This document shows, one piece after another, positions 1 through 8,063 of a DNA stretch of 33,561 nt (position 1 is its first letter; every line of letters starts with the position of its first letter). The translations under genes were made by a program, and so were the position numbers. This stretch comes from Candidatus Zipacnadum vermilionense. GTDB taxonomy: Bacteria > Armatimonadota > Zipacnadia > Zipacnadales > Zipacnadaceae. The notes under the pieces were generated by a model. It was not told the origin of the DNA, ran no database searches, and worked only from the letters and a program-made list of their open reading frames with translations. Where the stretch lies: positions 1 to 33,561 of the forward strand of contig JALGSV010000038.1 in the NCBI GenBank assembly GCA_029821755.1. The letters are read 5' to 3'.

Positions 1-1
1 A

Positions 2-294
2 CAGGATTCCGGTGCATGGCCGGGGAAACCGGAGGCAGGGGAGCCAACCCACGAGACGATCAATCATGCCGAGTTCTACGTCAGAGGGAAGGTACACACC
101 AACTGTCTGGAGAATTACTGGTCTCTGGTCAAGCGGTGCGTGAGCGGGACCTATGTCAGCATTGACCCAGCCCATCTCTTCCGCTACCTGGACAGGGAAT
201 CGTCGGGAAGCGGCTGACCTATAAGGACCTGATAGGGGCTGAGGCACCGGCGGGCTCACTCGCCAGCGCCGGGGCAGGCGTCGTCGGGCAGTAG
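2..294 (+). pseudogene. IS1595-like transposase, C-terminal remnant
   Basis: Reading from base 2, the translation contains INHAEFYVRGKVHTN, LENYWSLVKR, GTY and HLFRYLD. This matches the C-terminal catalytic part of IS1595/ISXO2-type DDE transposases, where the N/H-x-x-x-Y and E-x-W-x-x-x-K elements are conserved. That frame ends at a TGA at 215-217. The expected last motif, IVGKRLTYKDLIG, appears in another frame from 199 and runs to a TAG at 292-294. About twenty residues normally found between RYLD and the KRLTY motif are missing, so an internal deletion has also shifted the frame. The 5' part lies outside the window. The element is almost certainly inactive. No terminal inverted repeat could be identified. 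The family call is from motif recognition. Confidence 0.72.
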
Positions 295-296
295 AA

Positions 297-1082
297 ATGA
301 GCTGTTCTATGGACCAGGGCAAAATGGGGATAAGGGTAACCGGAGGCGATGCCGCCATTTCGTTGGCACCCTTTGCCACCGTCGTTAGCTCGATGCTGTC
401 GCTGCTTCGCGGAGTAGACGACGTGATTGCCGGTAGCCAAGAAGGAAAGATCGAGTGGCACATCGAGTCTGTTTCCATGAGCAGCCCCCTATGTCTGACT
501 ATCGGCGCACCGCCCGGCTACGGCGCGAGGGCGGACCATGTGATGTGCGGTCTGGCTGCCGATGTTAGGTCGCTTGACCAAGCAGCGTTACCGCCCCGGT
601 ACTTGAATGAACCCCACATGGAGGCGCTCAAGAAGATGGTATCGGCTCTGGATGGTCTTGCGATGATTGAGATTGAGAGTTCTGACTTGGTGGTGGTTCC
701 CACCGCGAGGATAGTCGCTAACGTGAACGAGGTCATTAGGCCTTACGAGACGAACGCGACCATTGAGGGGGTATTGCAGTTGGTGAACCTCCACAACCCG
801 CAGGAGAAAGTATTCAAGATCTACGACATTCTCACCGGAGAGGGAGTTCGCGGCGTATTCGCTGATGAGCAATGGGATTCCGTCCATGACCATATCGGGA
901 AGAGGGTCATCGTTTCGGGAAGCATGACGTATCATCGGGATGGTCGGCCCAAGGAAATGAAACTCTCGGCTCTAGAGGAAGCGAATGCATATCCGACCCT
1001 CTTCTTCCAGGGCCCGCCCATAGATATTACCGGGGGCGTAGACCCCGCCGACTACATAGAAACGCTACGTGAAGATGAGTAA
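297..1082 (+). CDS. unknown protein, partner of PIN-domain RNase
   Basis: This encodes 261 residues with no signal peptide or membrane segment. An internal ATG at 324 (MGIRVTGGDA) is a plausible alternative start; neither start has a strong ribosome-binding site. The N-terminal half (about residues 10-110) looks alpha/beta with a segment resembling 'LLRGVDDVIAG'. The C-terminal half (about 150-240) looks like a small beta-barrel with VEG/IEG-like and GKRVIVSGSMTY segments. I do not recognise a named family. It overlaps the following PIN-domain gene by 8-14 bases, so the two are very probably co-translated. By position it could be an antitoxin or regulator of the RNase, but at 261 residues it is much larger than a VapB antitoxin. 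The antitoxin role is inference only. Confidence 0.7.
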   Translation: MSCSMDQGKMGIRVTGGDAAISLAPFATVVSSMLSLLRGVDDVIAGSQEGKIEWHIESVSMSSPLCLTIGAPPGYGARADHVMCGLAADVRSLDQAALPPRYLNEPHMEALKKMVSALDGLAMIEIESSDLVVVPTARIVANVNEVIRPYETNATIEGVLQLVNLHNPQEKVFKIYDILTGEGVRGVFADEQWDSVHDHIGKRVIVSGSMTYHRDGRPKEMKLSALEEANAYPTLFFQGPPIDITGGVDPADYIETLREDE

Positions 1083-1602
1083 GACGAAACTGATCTACTG
1101 GGACAGTTGTATCTTCCTGGACGCCATCCAGCAGGTTTCGGCTTGGCGAACGATCCTCTCTGGGCTCATCGGTGACGCCCAGAGCGGCAAGGTACATATA
1201 GTGACATCGGCGTTCACGTTAGTAGAGGTGGCGCGAACCTGCAAGGCCGACCCGACGACGCCTCTGTCGCGAGATGACCCGGCGATCTCGGGGTTCTTCG
1301 ACAGTTCCTTCATCAGCGTGCGCCAGTTGGATAAAGCCATTGCGACAAAAGCGCGGCAGATCATGCGGGCTCATCCCACTATCAAGCCCGCAGATGCGGT
1401 TCACGTAGCGACCGCAGTTGATGTCTATGTAGCCGAGATGCACACTCGCGACGGCGCAAGGAAGTCACGAGGGCTCATTCCCAAGAGCAGACAGATAGAT
1501 GGGCTGGTAATCTGTGAGCCCAACATAAGCCAACTTGTGATGACGGAGGTAGCTCCAACTGATGCGGGGGGCGACGGGGGGGAAGATGATGACTGCACCT
1601 AA
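1075..1602 (+). CDS. PIN-domain ribonuclease (VapC-like)
   Basis: This 175-residue protein has the four spaced acidic residues of the PIN fold: Asp10 in YWDSCIFLD, Glu51 in LVEVAR, Asp107 in KPADAVHVATA and Asp126 in HTRDG. In this family they coordinate Mg or Mn for single-stranded RNA cleavage, as in VapC toxins. ATG 1075 is preferred, overlapping the upstream stop by 8 bases; a GTG at 1069 in the same frame would add two residues. The protein is longer than a typical VapC (about 130 residues) and has a long insert around residues 55-80 and an acidic Gly/Asp-rich tail. The downstream small gene starts inside its last codons. An RNase activity is well supported; its RNA target and whether it acts as a toxin are unknown. 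Confidence 0.85.
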   Translation: MSKTKLIYWDSCIFLDAIQQVSAWRTILSGLIGDAQSGKVHIVTSAFTLVEVARTCKADPTTPLSRDDPAISGFFDSSFISVRQLDKAIATKARQIMRAHPTIKPADAVHVATAVDVYVAEMHTRDGARKSRGLIPKSRQIDGLVICEPNISQLVMTEVAPTDAGGDGGEDDDCT

Positions 1603-1726
1603 GATGACCGTTCCGCCGACCGAGGGCGCGACACCGTTCGCGAAGTTCGAGAACGCCCTGAAGGTGGTCCTGCGGGCACCCAAGCCCGCAAAGAAGGACG
1701 GCAAGCGCAAGCCAGCGGACAAGTAG
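1586..1726 (+). CDS. small basic hypothetical protein
   Basis: This 46-residue ORF begins ATGATGACT inside the 3' end of the PIN gene (17-base overlap) and ends TAG. A GGGGGGAAG run just upstream could serve as the ribosome-binding site. The protein has a TPFAKFENALKVVL segment followed by a Lys/Arg-rich tail (APKPAKKDGKRKPADK). The phrase 'F-x-x-F-x-x-A-L-x-x-V-L' resembles small proteins I have seen near PIN-domain genes, where a short amphipathic helix could contact the RNase or its partner. The overlap, shared direction and a terminator 25 bases later make it the third member of the operon. Function is unknown. Confidence 0.6.
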   Translation: MMTAPKMTVPPTEGATPFAKFENALKVVLRAPKPAKKDGKRKPADK

Positions 1727-1751
1727 CCAATAACCTTCATCTATCAACACG

Positions 1752-1779
1752 AAGGCCAGCGATCCCTCGCTGGCCTTTT
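1752..1779 (+). terminator. rho-independent terminator
   Basis: An 11-bp perfect stem, AAGGCCAGCGA (1752-1762) and TCGCTGGCCTT (1767-1777), closes on a four-base loop and runs into TTTT. It lies 26 bases after the small third gene, so it most simply ends the PIN-domain operon. The A-tract on the left arm could allow some bidirectional function. Confidence 0.88.
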
Positions 1780-1863
1780 CCGTGGACAGTGACACGAGAA
1801 GACGCTTGGTGAGTCAAGCGTATTCTTGCCTTTTGGAGCGGGTGTAAGAGGTGCGGGTGCCTT

Positions 1864-2001
1864 CGTAGGGGCGAATGTTGGGCGCTTCTGAGCGCACAAC
1901 ATCCGCCCGCGACTGCCGAGTACCTGGGTGTCCGCAGGGCTTCCCGCGGCCGCGGGCGGATGTTTCGCGGGATACGGCCTCGCGAAACATTCGCCCCTAC
2001 G
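1864..2001. repeat. 138-bp nested inverted-repeat element, MITE-like
   Basis: The outer arms are a perfect 16-bp inverted repeat, CGTAGGGGCGAATGTT (1864-1879) against 1986-2001. Inside is a second perfect 14-bp pair, AACATCCGCCCGCG (1898-1911) against 1951-1964. Each half also folds locally (GCGC-ttctga-GCGC; TCGCG...CGCGA). It sits between the PIN operon and the selD start and has no coding potential I trust. The layered symmetry looks like a small non-autonomous repeat rather than a terminator. A short relative with the same GGGGCG/CGCCCC core lies at 4597-4618. Confidence 0.7.
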
Positions 2002-2039
2002 GCTCGCTGGGTGAGTACCATCCCACAGGAGACCAAACC

Positions 2040-2564
2040 ATGATCGACCTGGAGAAACGGGCGCGGATCATGAAGCGGTCAATGGACTTGGGACACTGCA
2101 TCTGCAACCCCAAGAAGCCGTGCCCCTGCGACGTGTTCCGGGAGAAGAGCGTGTGCCTGTGCGCGGGGGAACGGTTGGAGGAGCCGCCGAGGGAGCAGGT
2201 CCGCCTGACGGCGCTGGTCGAGAACGCCGGGTGCGCCTCCAAGATCAGCCAGGACGACCTGCGGCGGGTGCTGGCCGGCCTGCCGCCGCTGGCCGACCCG
2301 CACGTGGTGGTCAGTGCCGAGACACGCGATGACGCCGCAGTGTACCGGATGGACGAGGGACCGGCGCTGGTGCTGACCGTGGATGTGTTCACCCCGAACG
2401 TGGACGATCCGTACACCTTCGGGCAGGTCGCGGCGGCCAACTCGGTGAGCGATGTCTACGCGATGGGCGGGCGGCCGCACGCGGAGAGAATAGAGACTCA
2501 TTCCCCCGCCAACCATGCCCCTCGACAAACCCCACGTGATCATCTGCACCGCCGGGCATATTGA
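2040..2564 (+). pseudogene. selD: selenide, water dikinase, truncated
   Basis: SelD makes selenophosphate from selenide and ATP, the Se donor for Sec-tRNA synthesis. ATG 2040 follows AGGAG (2027-2031) at 8 bases. Residues 1-55 form a Cys-rich extension (CICNPKKPCPC, then CLCAGER). True SelD homology runs from about residue 57: NAGCASKIS with the catalytic Cys and Lys, ETRDDAAVY, DVFTP, FGQVAAANSVSDVYAMGGRP. Homology stops near base 2480, about 95 residues into a roughly 350-residue domain; the frame then reads through the selB start to a stop at 2564. The other two-thirds, including the rest of the catalytic fold, is missing. The product should be inactive unless another copy exists elsewhere. 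A chimeric assembly junction is the main alternative. Confidence 0.85.
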
Positions 2565-4434
2565 CCATGGCAAGACCGCCTTGGTCAAGGCGCTGACGGG
2601 TGTGGATGCGGATACGCTCCCGGAGGAGAAGGCGCGGGGGATGACGATTGAGCTGGGGTTCGTCTTCCTCGAGGACTCGGGGCTGGACAGGCAGATCGTC
2701 TTCATCGACGTCCCCGGGCACGAGCGTTTCATCAAGACTATGGTCGCCGGGGCGGGGCATGTGGATGGGGCACTGCTGGTGGTGGCGGCCGATGAGGGGG
2801 TCAGTGCCCAGACGCGGGAGCACCTGGACCTGCTGGAGCTGCTAGGGACGCCGCGGGGGCTAGTGGCGCTGACCAAGGCGGATCTGCCCGAAGAGGCGCG
2901 GAGGGAGGAGGTGCGAGGGCAGGTGCAAGCGCTGGTGGAGGGGACATTTCTGGAGGGCGCACCGGTGCTGGCGGTCTCGGCGGTTACAGGGGAGAATGTG
3001 GAGGAAGTGCGGGAGGCGCTGGTGGAGATGACGGCGTTGGCCGTCTCCCGGCCCGACAACGGGGTCTTCCGGATGCCGGTGGATAGGGTCTTTGCGCGAC
3101 ATGGGTTTGGGGCGGTAGTCGCGGGGACCGTGCTGTCGGGGACGGTGCGGGTGGGGGACCGGGTGGAGGTGCTACCCGCCGGCCTCGTGGCCCGGGTGCG
3201 GGGGGTGCAGGTGCATCACCAGTCCGTGGAGGACTCGCGGGCGGGGCTGCGGACGGCGCTGAACCTGCAGGGGGTGGCGAAAGAAGCGCTGCACCGGGGG
3301 CAGACGGTGGCAGCGCCGGGAGCGTGGTGACCGACGCAGCGACTGGATGTGAGGATGCGACTACTGGTGCGGCGGCGGGAGGCGCTCAAGAATCGGGCGC
3401 GGCTGCGGGTACATGTGGGGACCCATGAGATCATCTGTCGCGTAGCCTTGCTGGATAGGGAGGAGCTGGCGCCGGGCGAGTCGGCGCCGGTGCAACTGCT
3501 GCTGGAGGCGCCGACGGTGGCGCTGCCGGGTGACCGGTTTGCCGTGCGGACCTTCTCGCCCCTGGCGACGGTGGGGGGCGGGGTGGTGCTGGACGCCAGG
3601 CCGGACAAGCACCGGCGGAAGAACGAGGCGGTGCTGAAGTCGCTGCAGCGGCTGCAGGGGACGCCGGATGAGGTAGTGGCGGAATTCTTCCGACTGGCCG
3701 CGTCAGCGGCTCCCACCGCCGGGGAGGTGGCGCGGCGGGCGGCGCGGCGCGGAGAGCAAGTGGCGGCGCTGGCGGAGGGTCTGGCAAAGGCGGGGAGTCT
3801 GGTGGCTCTCCCGGCGGGCGGAGAGGAGGCGCAGTACCTACATGAGGAGGCCTTCCGGGCGCTGGGGGCGCTGCTGGGAGCGCTGCAGGGGTTCTTCCGG
3901 GAGAACCCGTATCGGCTGTGCATGGCGGCGGCGGACCTGCAGGCGCGGCTGCGCTGGGAGGCTGAGGCGGTAGTAGTGGGGGCGGTGATGATGGACCTGG
4001 AACGGGAGGGGCGGCTGAAGCTCGATGGCAATAAAGTGTCAATCCCTAAGCGGCGGGTGAAGCTGCCGGCGGGCGAGGGGGAGATGCTGCAGCGAATCGA
4101 GAGCGCCTTCCGCGAGGGCGGGTTGACGCCGCCCGCGGAGGAGGAGGTGCGAGAGCGGCTGGCGGTGAAGGCGGACGCGTGGGAGCGCCTGGTGGGGTTG
4201 CTGGTAGACGGCGAACGGCTGGTGCGAGTGGGGGACCGGGTGATTTACCATCGAGACTACTACCGGGCGGCGCGGGAGGCCGTAGAACGAGCTCTGGCGG
4301 AACGCGGCGGCGTCACGGTAGCGGAGCTCCGCGACGGCCTGGGAGTGTCAAGGAAATATGCCTTGGCGCTGCTGGAGCATTTTGACAGTATCAACCTGAC
4401 GAGGCGTGAAGGGGAGAGGCATGTGAGGAGATAG
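2515..4434 (+). CDS. selB: selenocysteine-specific elongation factor, in-frame TGA
   Basis: SelB is the GTPase that delivers Sec-tRNA to the ribosome at UGA codons marked by a SECIS hairpin. The 640-codon frame is full length. It shows G1 GHIDHGKT (14-21), DVPGH (65-69), TKAD (120-123) and SAVTG, an EF-Tu-like domain 2 (FRMPVDRVFARHGFG...), and C-terminal winged helices ending in SRKYALALLEHFD, which bind SECIS RNA. Codon 272 (3328-3330) is TGA, between PGAW and PTQRLDV at the domain 2/3 boundary, with the same frame continuing on both sides. That residue is variable in the family. No good ribosome-binding site precedes ATG 2515, consistent with sequence lost upstream when selD was cut. A gene caller would split it at 2515-3330 and 3349-4434. 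It is either nonfunctional, a sequencing error, or read through as Sec. Confidence 0.88.
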
Positions 4435-4437
4435 AGC

Positions 4438-4533
4438 GGGGGGATTTGGGTCCCGGTGGGTCTCCTGGGCTTCAAACCCAGTGTGGGGTCTGCAAAGGTC
4501 CCGGGTGGGTTCGACTCCCACATCCTCCCGCCA
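4438..4533 (+). tRNA. selC: tRNA-Sec (UCA anticodon)
   Basis: This 96-nt gene folds as bacterial tRNA-Sec. It has an 8-bp acceptor GGGGGGAT/ATCCTCCC with one G-U, a 6-bp D stem with the CGGT loop, an anticodon stem CTGGG/CCCAG with loop CTTCAAA, a long variable arm, a T arm with TTCGACT, then discriminator G and an encoded CCA (4531-4533). The anticodon TCA is at 4472-4474. The long acceptor, six-base D stem and extra arm separate it from tRNA-Ser. It starts 3 bases after selB ends, so it is probably transcribed with it. No mutation that would destroy the fold is visible. Confidence 0.96.
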
Positions 4534-4596
4534 AAGGGAAGTTGAGAGTCGAGGGTCAGAAGTCGGTGGAGGGGGAACGGGTCAATTGGTCCCGAA

Positions 4597-4618
4597 GGGG
4601 CGCAGTGGATTGCGCCCC
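4597..4618. repeat. short GGGGCGCA/TGCGCCCC palindrome
   Basis: Perfect 8-bp arms (4597-4604 and 4611-4618) enclose GTGGAT, followed by CTAC. The flanking wording (aggggcg...cgcccctac) matches the outer arms of the nested element at 1864-2001, so this looks like a short member of the same dispersed repeat family. It lies between tRNA-Sec and the lyase gene and could also act as a weak attenuator. Confidence 0.6.
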
Positions 4619-4640
4619 TACTTGCGTAAAGGATGATCTG

Positions 4641-7600
4641 ATGAAGCACTCGCGCGGGTTGGTCGCTGCGGCTTTCGTCTTGGCGGTGTCTTCCGTACTC
4701 GCCGCTCCCCCGGCTTTCGATGACGGGCAGGCGCGGCCGGCTACGCGGACTTTCTCGCTACACGAGTGGCTAGAGCACAACTACAGCGACGAACTAGTCA
4801 GCTTCCCCGTGACTTTCGCCGCGGGGGAGTGCCGCAAGGACTCACTGCGGCTGGTTGATGATCTGGGCGGAGCAGAGGTGCAGTTCCAGCTCTCCGAGGT
4901 CGAGACCGACACGGCTGGGGTGGGGCTGCTCTCGGCGAAGGTGTGGTTTTGGGTGGACGAGCTTCCGGCCATGGGGCAGCGGACCTACACGCTGTATGGG
5001 GGGCGCTCGGGGCAGTTCCGCGCGCCCCAGACTGAGAGGTCGCTGATCCAGTGGAACCTTCTGGGGGGCGAGACGGTGGAAGTGACCAACGGGGTCTTCT
5101 CCCTGCGGCTGGCGGGGAACGCCAACTTCGCCACCCCGAAACGGGCCTCAGAGGTGGGCGGGCCGCTACGGGGATGGAAGGGAGCGGACGGGGTCTGGCG
5201 CGGGGCCGGGGATTTGATGGTGGAGTCGCCAGTCGTCTCGCACTCCTTCCGCGTCGTCGAGGAGGGGTCCCTGTGGACGACCGTGGCCTGCCGGATACAG
5301 TTCGCCTCCCCTCCGGGGACGGGCGGGACGCAGGTTGGGCCGTACTACGAGATGCGCTTCCAGCTCTTCCCGGGCCGCGACTTCTGCCGGGTGACCGAGA
5401 AAAGCGACTTTCCGCTGCGCTTGCAGCCGATGGTGCGGGACGTGACCACGATTCTGCCCGATCCCGAGGACACCAGCAACATCCGCACCGTGCCCTGCCC
5501 GGCGGACAACTTCCTCATCAACTGCGATAAGGACTGGAAGGCCGACCGGATGTACACGCACCTGGTCTTCAGCACGGCCTTTGTCAATCACCCACTAAGG
5601 CCCGACCAACTGCGGGTAAATACGGCGATTCGGCCGACGCTGCCGTATATGAACGGCGGGTGGTTTGCCACGTATTCGACACAGGGGCAGGACCTGCTGG
5701 GGATCGTGGGAGTGGACGCTAGCCACTGGCAATACCCGGACAACTCGGCGCACTTCACCGCGGGGACGCCCGGGCGTGATACGGACATCATGTTCGTTAA
5801 CGAGCCGGGCCGGGGCGCCTACTTCCGCTTGCCGCTGGCGCGGATGGAGCGTCACTGGCTGCTGGCGGTCACCACCAAGGAGAAGGTCGTGAAAGACGCG
5901 GTCTGGGTGGGAGCCCAAAAGAAGAAGAGCAACATGAGCTTCTTCGCCGACCGCATCGAGCCGGAGACCTGCTACCTGTGGCAACTGCGTTATCAGTGGG
6001 GCGACCTGCCGCTGAACAAGGTCAAGGACTGGATCCTGGACTGGGACGAGCCACAGGGCGATCACCCGAACCTGTTCCCCGAGGCCAGGGACCGGGAGGC
6101 GGTACTGCGTAACGTGGAGGCGTTGCCGGGGCTGAAGAAGCACTGGGACCAGATGTACAACTCGTCGGAGTATCTGAAGTATCTCAAGACGGGCAACTAT
6201 GAGTACAAGCCGCCCTTTGATCCCTTCAGCGGAATTGGCTGCGTGAGAGAGAACCTGAGTCAAGGGTTCAACGCGTACATCTACGTGCTGAGCACCGGGC
6301 AGTACGTGCCGGGGATGATCCAGTTCTGCGACATCGTGGCACCGGGGATGTCGGCGGGGGACTGGAAGCGCATGTGCCGGTTCGCGCTGGCGGGGACGTA
6401 CCTGCTGGCGGATGACGACTACTGGCAGTACACCTATGTGCGAGGGGAGACGACCTACCTGCCCAACTTCAACACCTGCCGCTGGTACGGGGTAGGGATG
6501 GCGGGGCTGTTCTTCAAGAATCATCCAGAGTCGCAGAAGTGGATCGACTTCTCGCGTTACTACCTGGAGAAGGAGTTCGACTACCACATCTCCCCGGACG
6601 GCGTGGGGGCGGAGAACGTGGGCAACTACTATCCCTTCGCCTGGCGGATGATGACGCAGCTCATCCGGCTTTACAACGAGCGGGGCATCGCCGACTATCG
6701 GCAGGACCCCAAGTACCTGGCCGGGGCGCGGTTCTGGCTGGACGTATTGACCCCCCGGGACGTCCGCTTTGAGCAGCCGCGGCGGATGTTGCCGCCGATC
6801 GGCAATCACCCGTACTCGGCGCCGGGCTTCGGGTTGCACGAGTGGAACGCCAACACCTTCGAGAAGATCGAGCCGGAGCTGTCGGCCTGGAGTCACTGGG
6901 CGTGGCTCGAGTCAGGGCAGCCGGCCGACCACCACCACCTGGTGCCCTTCAACATGTTCTACGCCAGCCCGACCTTTGATGCCAAGACCCCGCCGCTGCA
7001 GAGCAAGCCGCTGGAGGCCTTCGGCTACATCTTCCGCAACCACTTCCCCAGCGACAAAGAGACCTACATGTCGTTCAAGTGCGGGAACTTCTTCTACCAC
7101 CACGACGGAGATGAGGGGTCGTTCCACATGTACGGTAAGGGGGTGCCCCTAGCCTGCGACGGGATGGAGCTAATCGGGTACACCAAGCCCAACGTGCATA
7201 ACATGGTGGAGATTCCCGAGCCGGAGGCGAGTGGCGACGCCTGGGTGACGCCGCGTGGTGGGGAGATTGTGGGGCACCTGGAGTCGCCGGTGGTGGACTG
7301 GGCGGCGGGGTTCTTCGCCAAGGAGAGAACTCGCAAGGCCGAGTACGTCGTGTCCAAGCTCCACACCACCGACTGGCGCCGCGATCTTATGCTGATTAAG
7401 TCGCCGGACCCGGAGGGAGCAGAGTACTTCGTAGTGGCTGACCACATGAGCGGACCAGACGACTCCATCTGGAATCTGGACGTGCACAGCGAGGAGCCAA
7501 CTGTCGAGATGGTCGGGGGCCTACCGACGGTGCGCTACCCGGGTATCCGCAAGCCGGAGTTCAACGTCGGGTTGGACGTTGTCTTCGTCACTCCGACCGC

Positions 7601-7979
7601 GCCGGCGATCGAGAAGGTGAAGGGGACCATCAACGAGGACTACCTGGGAATGTTCCCCATTGTGGAGCACTGGTTCATTCGCTCGCCGCGGGGGCCGAAC
7701 GAGGATACGCTGGCGGTGCTCTACCCGCGCCGTCCGAACGAACCGGAGCCGAAGGTGACCTCCATCCTCGGCGGGCGGGGGTGCATCGTGGAGCACGGCG
7801 AGGGGCGAGACATAGTCATCGCTTCCCCGGTCCCGGTGACCTACAACGAGGGCGGTGTGGAGTTCAGCGGACGGTATGCCGTGATCCGCGACCGAGCCGG
7901 GAATCGGTCGATTACGCTGCTGGAGGGGACGAGACTGGCGTATGACGGGAAGGTGCTGACGGAGAAGGGAAGTCTCTAA
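4641..7979 (+). CDS. secreted heparinase II/III-like polysaccharide lyase
   Basis: Start ATG 4641 is chosen because AAAGGA precedes it at about 8 bases and it opens a clean signal peptide (MKHSRGLVAAAFVLAVSSVLAA); the frame is open further upstream but would run into tRNA-Sec. The 1112-residue product has an N-terminal beta-rich region (about 30-330), a long helical middle with many Trp/Tyr and HH motifs (about 380-760) resembling an alpha/alpha toroid, and a C-terminal beta region. Residues 818-840 read YHHDGDEGSF...YGKGVPLACDGM, close to the H-x-D-x-x-S-F...Y-G-x-P-L-x-x-D pattern of heparinase II/III and alginate lyases, which cleave acidic polysaccharides by beta-elimination using His and Tyr. 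The substrate cannot be read. The length exceeds most lyases of this class (about 650-800 residues). It heads the secreted-enzyme run. Confidence 0.68.
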   Translation: MKHSRGLVAAAFVLAVSSVLAAPPAFDDGQARPATRTFSLHEWLEHNYSDELVSFPVTFAAGECRKDSLRLVDDLGGAEVQFQLSEVETDTAGVGLLSAKVWFWVDELPAMGQRTYTLYGGRSGQFRAPQTERSLIQWNLLGGETVEVTNGVFSLRLAGNANFATPKRASEVGGPLRGWKGADGVWRGAGDLMVESPVVSHSFRVVEEGSLWTTVACRIQFASPPGTGGTQVGPYYEMRFQLFPGRDFCRVTEKSDFPLRLQPMVRDVTTILPDPEDTSNIRTVPCPADNFLINCDKDWKADRMYTHLVFSTAFVNHPLRPDQLRVNTAIRPTLPYMNGGWFATYSTQGQDLLGIVGVDASHWQYPDNSAHFTAGTPGRDTDIMFVNEPGRGAYFRLPLARMERHWLLAVTTKEKVVKDAVWVGAQKKKSNMSFFADRIEPETCYLWQLRYQWGDLPLNKVKDWILDWDEPQGDHPNLFPEARDREAVLRNVEALPGLKKHWDQMYNSSEYLKYLKTGNYEYKPPFDPFSGIGCVRENLSQGFNAYIYVLSTGQYVPGMIQFCDIVAPGMSAGDWKRMCRFALAGTYLLADDDYWQYTYVRGETTYLPNFNTCRWYGVGMAGLFFKNHPESQKWIDFSRYYLEKEFDYHISPDGVGAENVGNYYPFAWRMMTQLIRLYNERGIADYRQDPKYLAGARFWLDVLTPRDVRFEQPRRMLPPIGNHPYSAPGFGLHEWNANTFEKIEPELSAWSHWAWLESGQPADHHHLVPFNMFYASPTFDAKTPPLQSKPLEAFGYIFRNHFPSDKETYMSFKCGNFFYHHDGDEGSFHMYGKGVPLACDGMELIGYTKPNVHNMVEIPEPEASGDAWVTPRGGEIVGHLESPVVDWAAGFFAKERTRKAEYVVSKLHTTDWRRDLMLIKSPDPEGAEYFVVADHMSGPDDSIWNLDVHSEEPTVEMVGGLPTVRYPGIRKPEFNVGLDVVFVTPTAPAIEKVKGTINEDYLGMFPIVEHWFIRSPRGPNEDTLAVLYPRRPNEPEPKVTSILGGRGCIVEHGEGRDIVIASPVPVTYNEGGVEFSGRYAVIRDRAGNRSITLLEGTRLAYDGKVLTEKGSL

Positions 7980-8012
7980 CCTCGCCCCGCGTACGCAGGC
8001 GTGCGCTTGACC

Positions 8013-8034
8013 CCCTCTCGCTCGCGGGAGAGGG
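8013..8034. repeat. CCCTCTC/GAGAGGG hairpin repeat
   Basis: Arms of seven bases (8013-8019 and 8028-8034) lie in the 84-base gap between the lyase and the next gene. The wording 'gaccccctctc...ggagagggag' is like the hairpin at 13833-13857, so both are probably copies of a dispersed intergenic palindrome. It has no T-run and is not a convincing terminator. Confidence 0.5.
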
Positions 8035-8063
8035 AGAATAGAACAGTAGACAGGAGCCAATTG

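Noticed and set aside
1863-2001. CRISPR array or riboswitch before selD
   Set aside because: The repeats are inverted, not regularly spaced direct repeats, and no known riboswitch core was recognised.
3328-3400. SECIS hairpin after the selB TGA
   Set aside because: Only a 4-bp CGCA/TGCG pairing with a large loop could be drawn, with no convincing apical loop, so not listed as a feature.
4446-4640. Open frame upstream of the lyase start, giving a 1177-residue protein
   Set aside because: It overlaps the tRNA-Sec gene, has no ribosome-binding site and lacks a signal peptide; ATG 4641 explains all of these.
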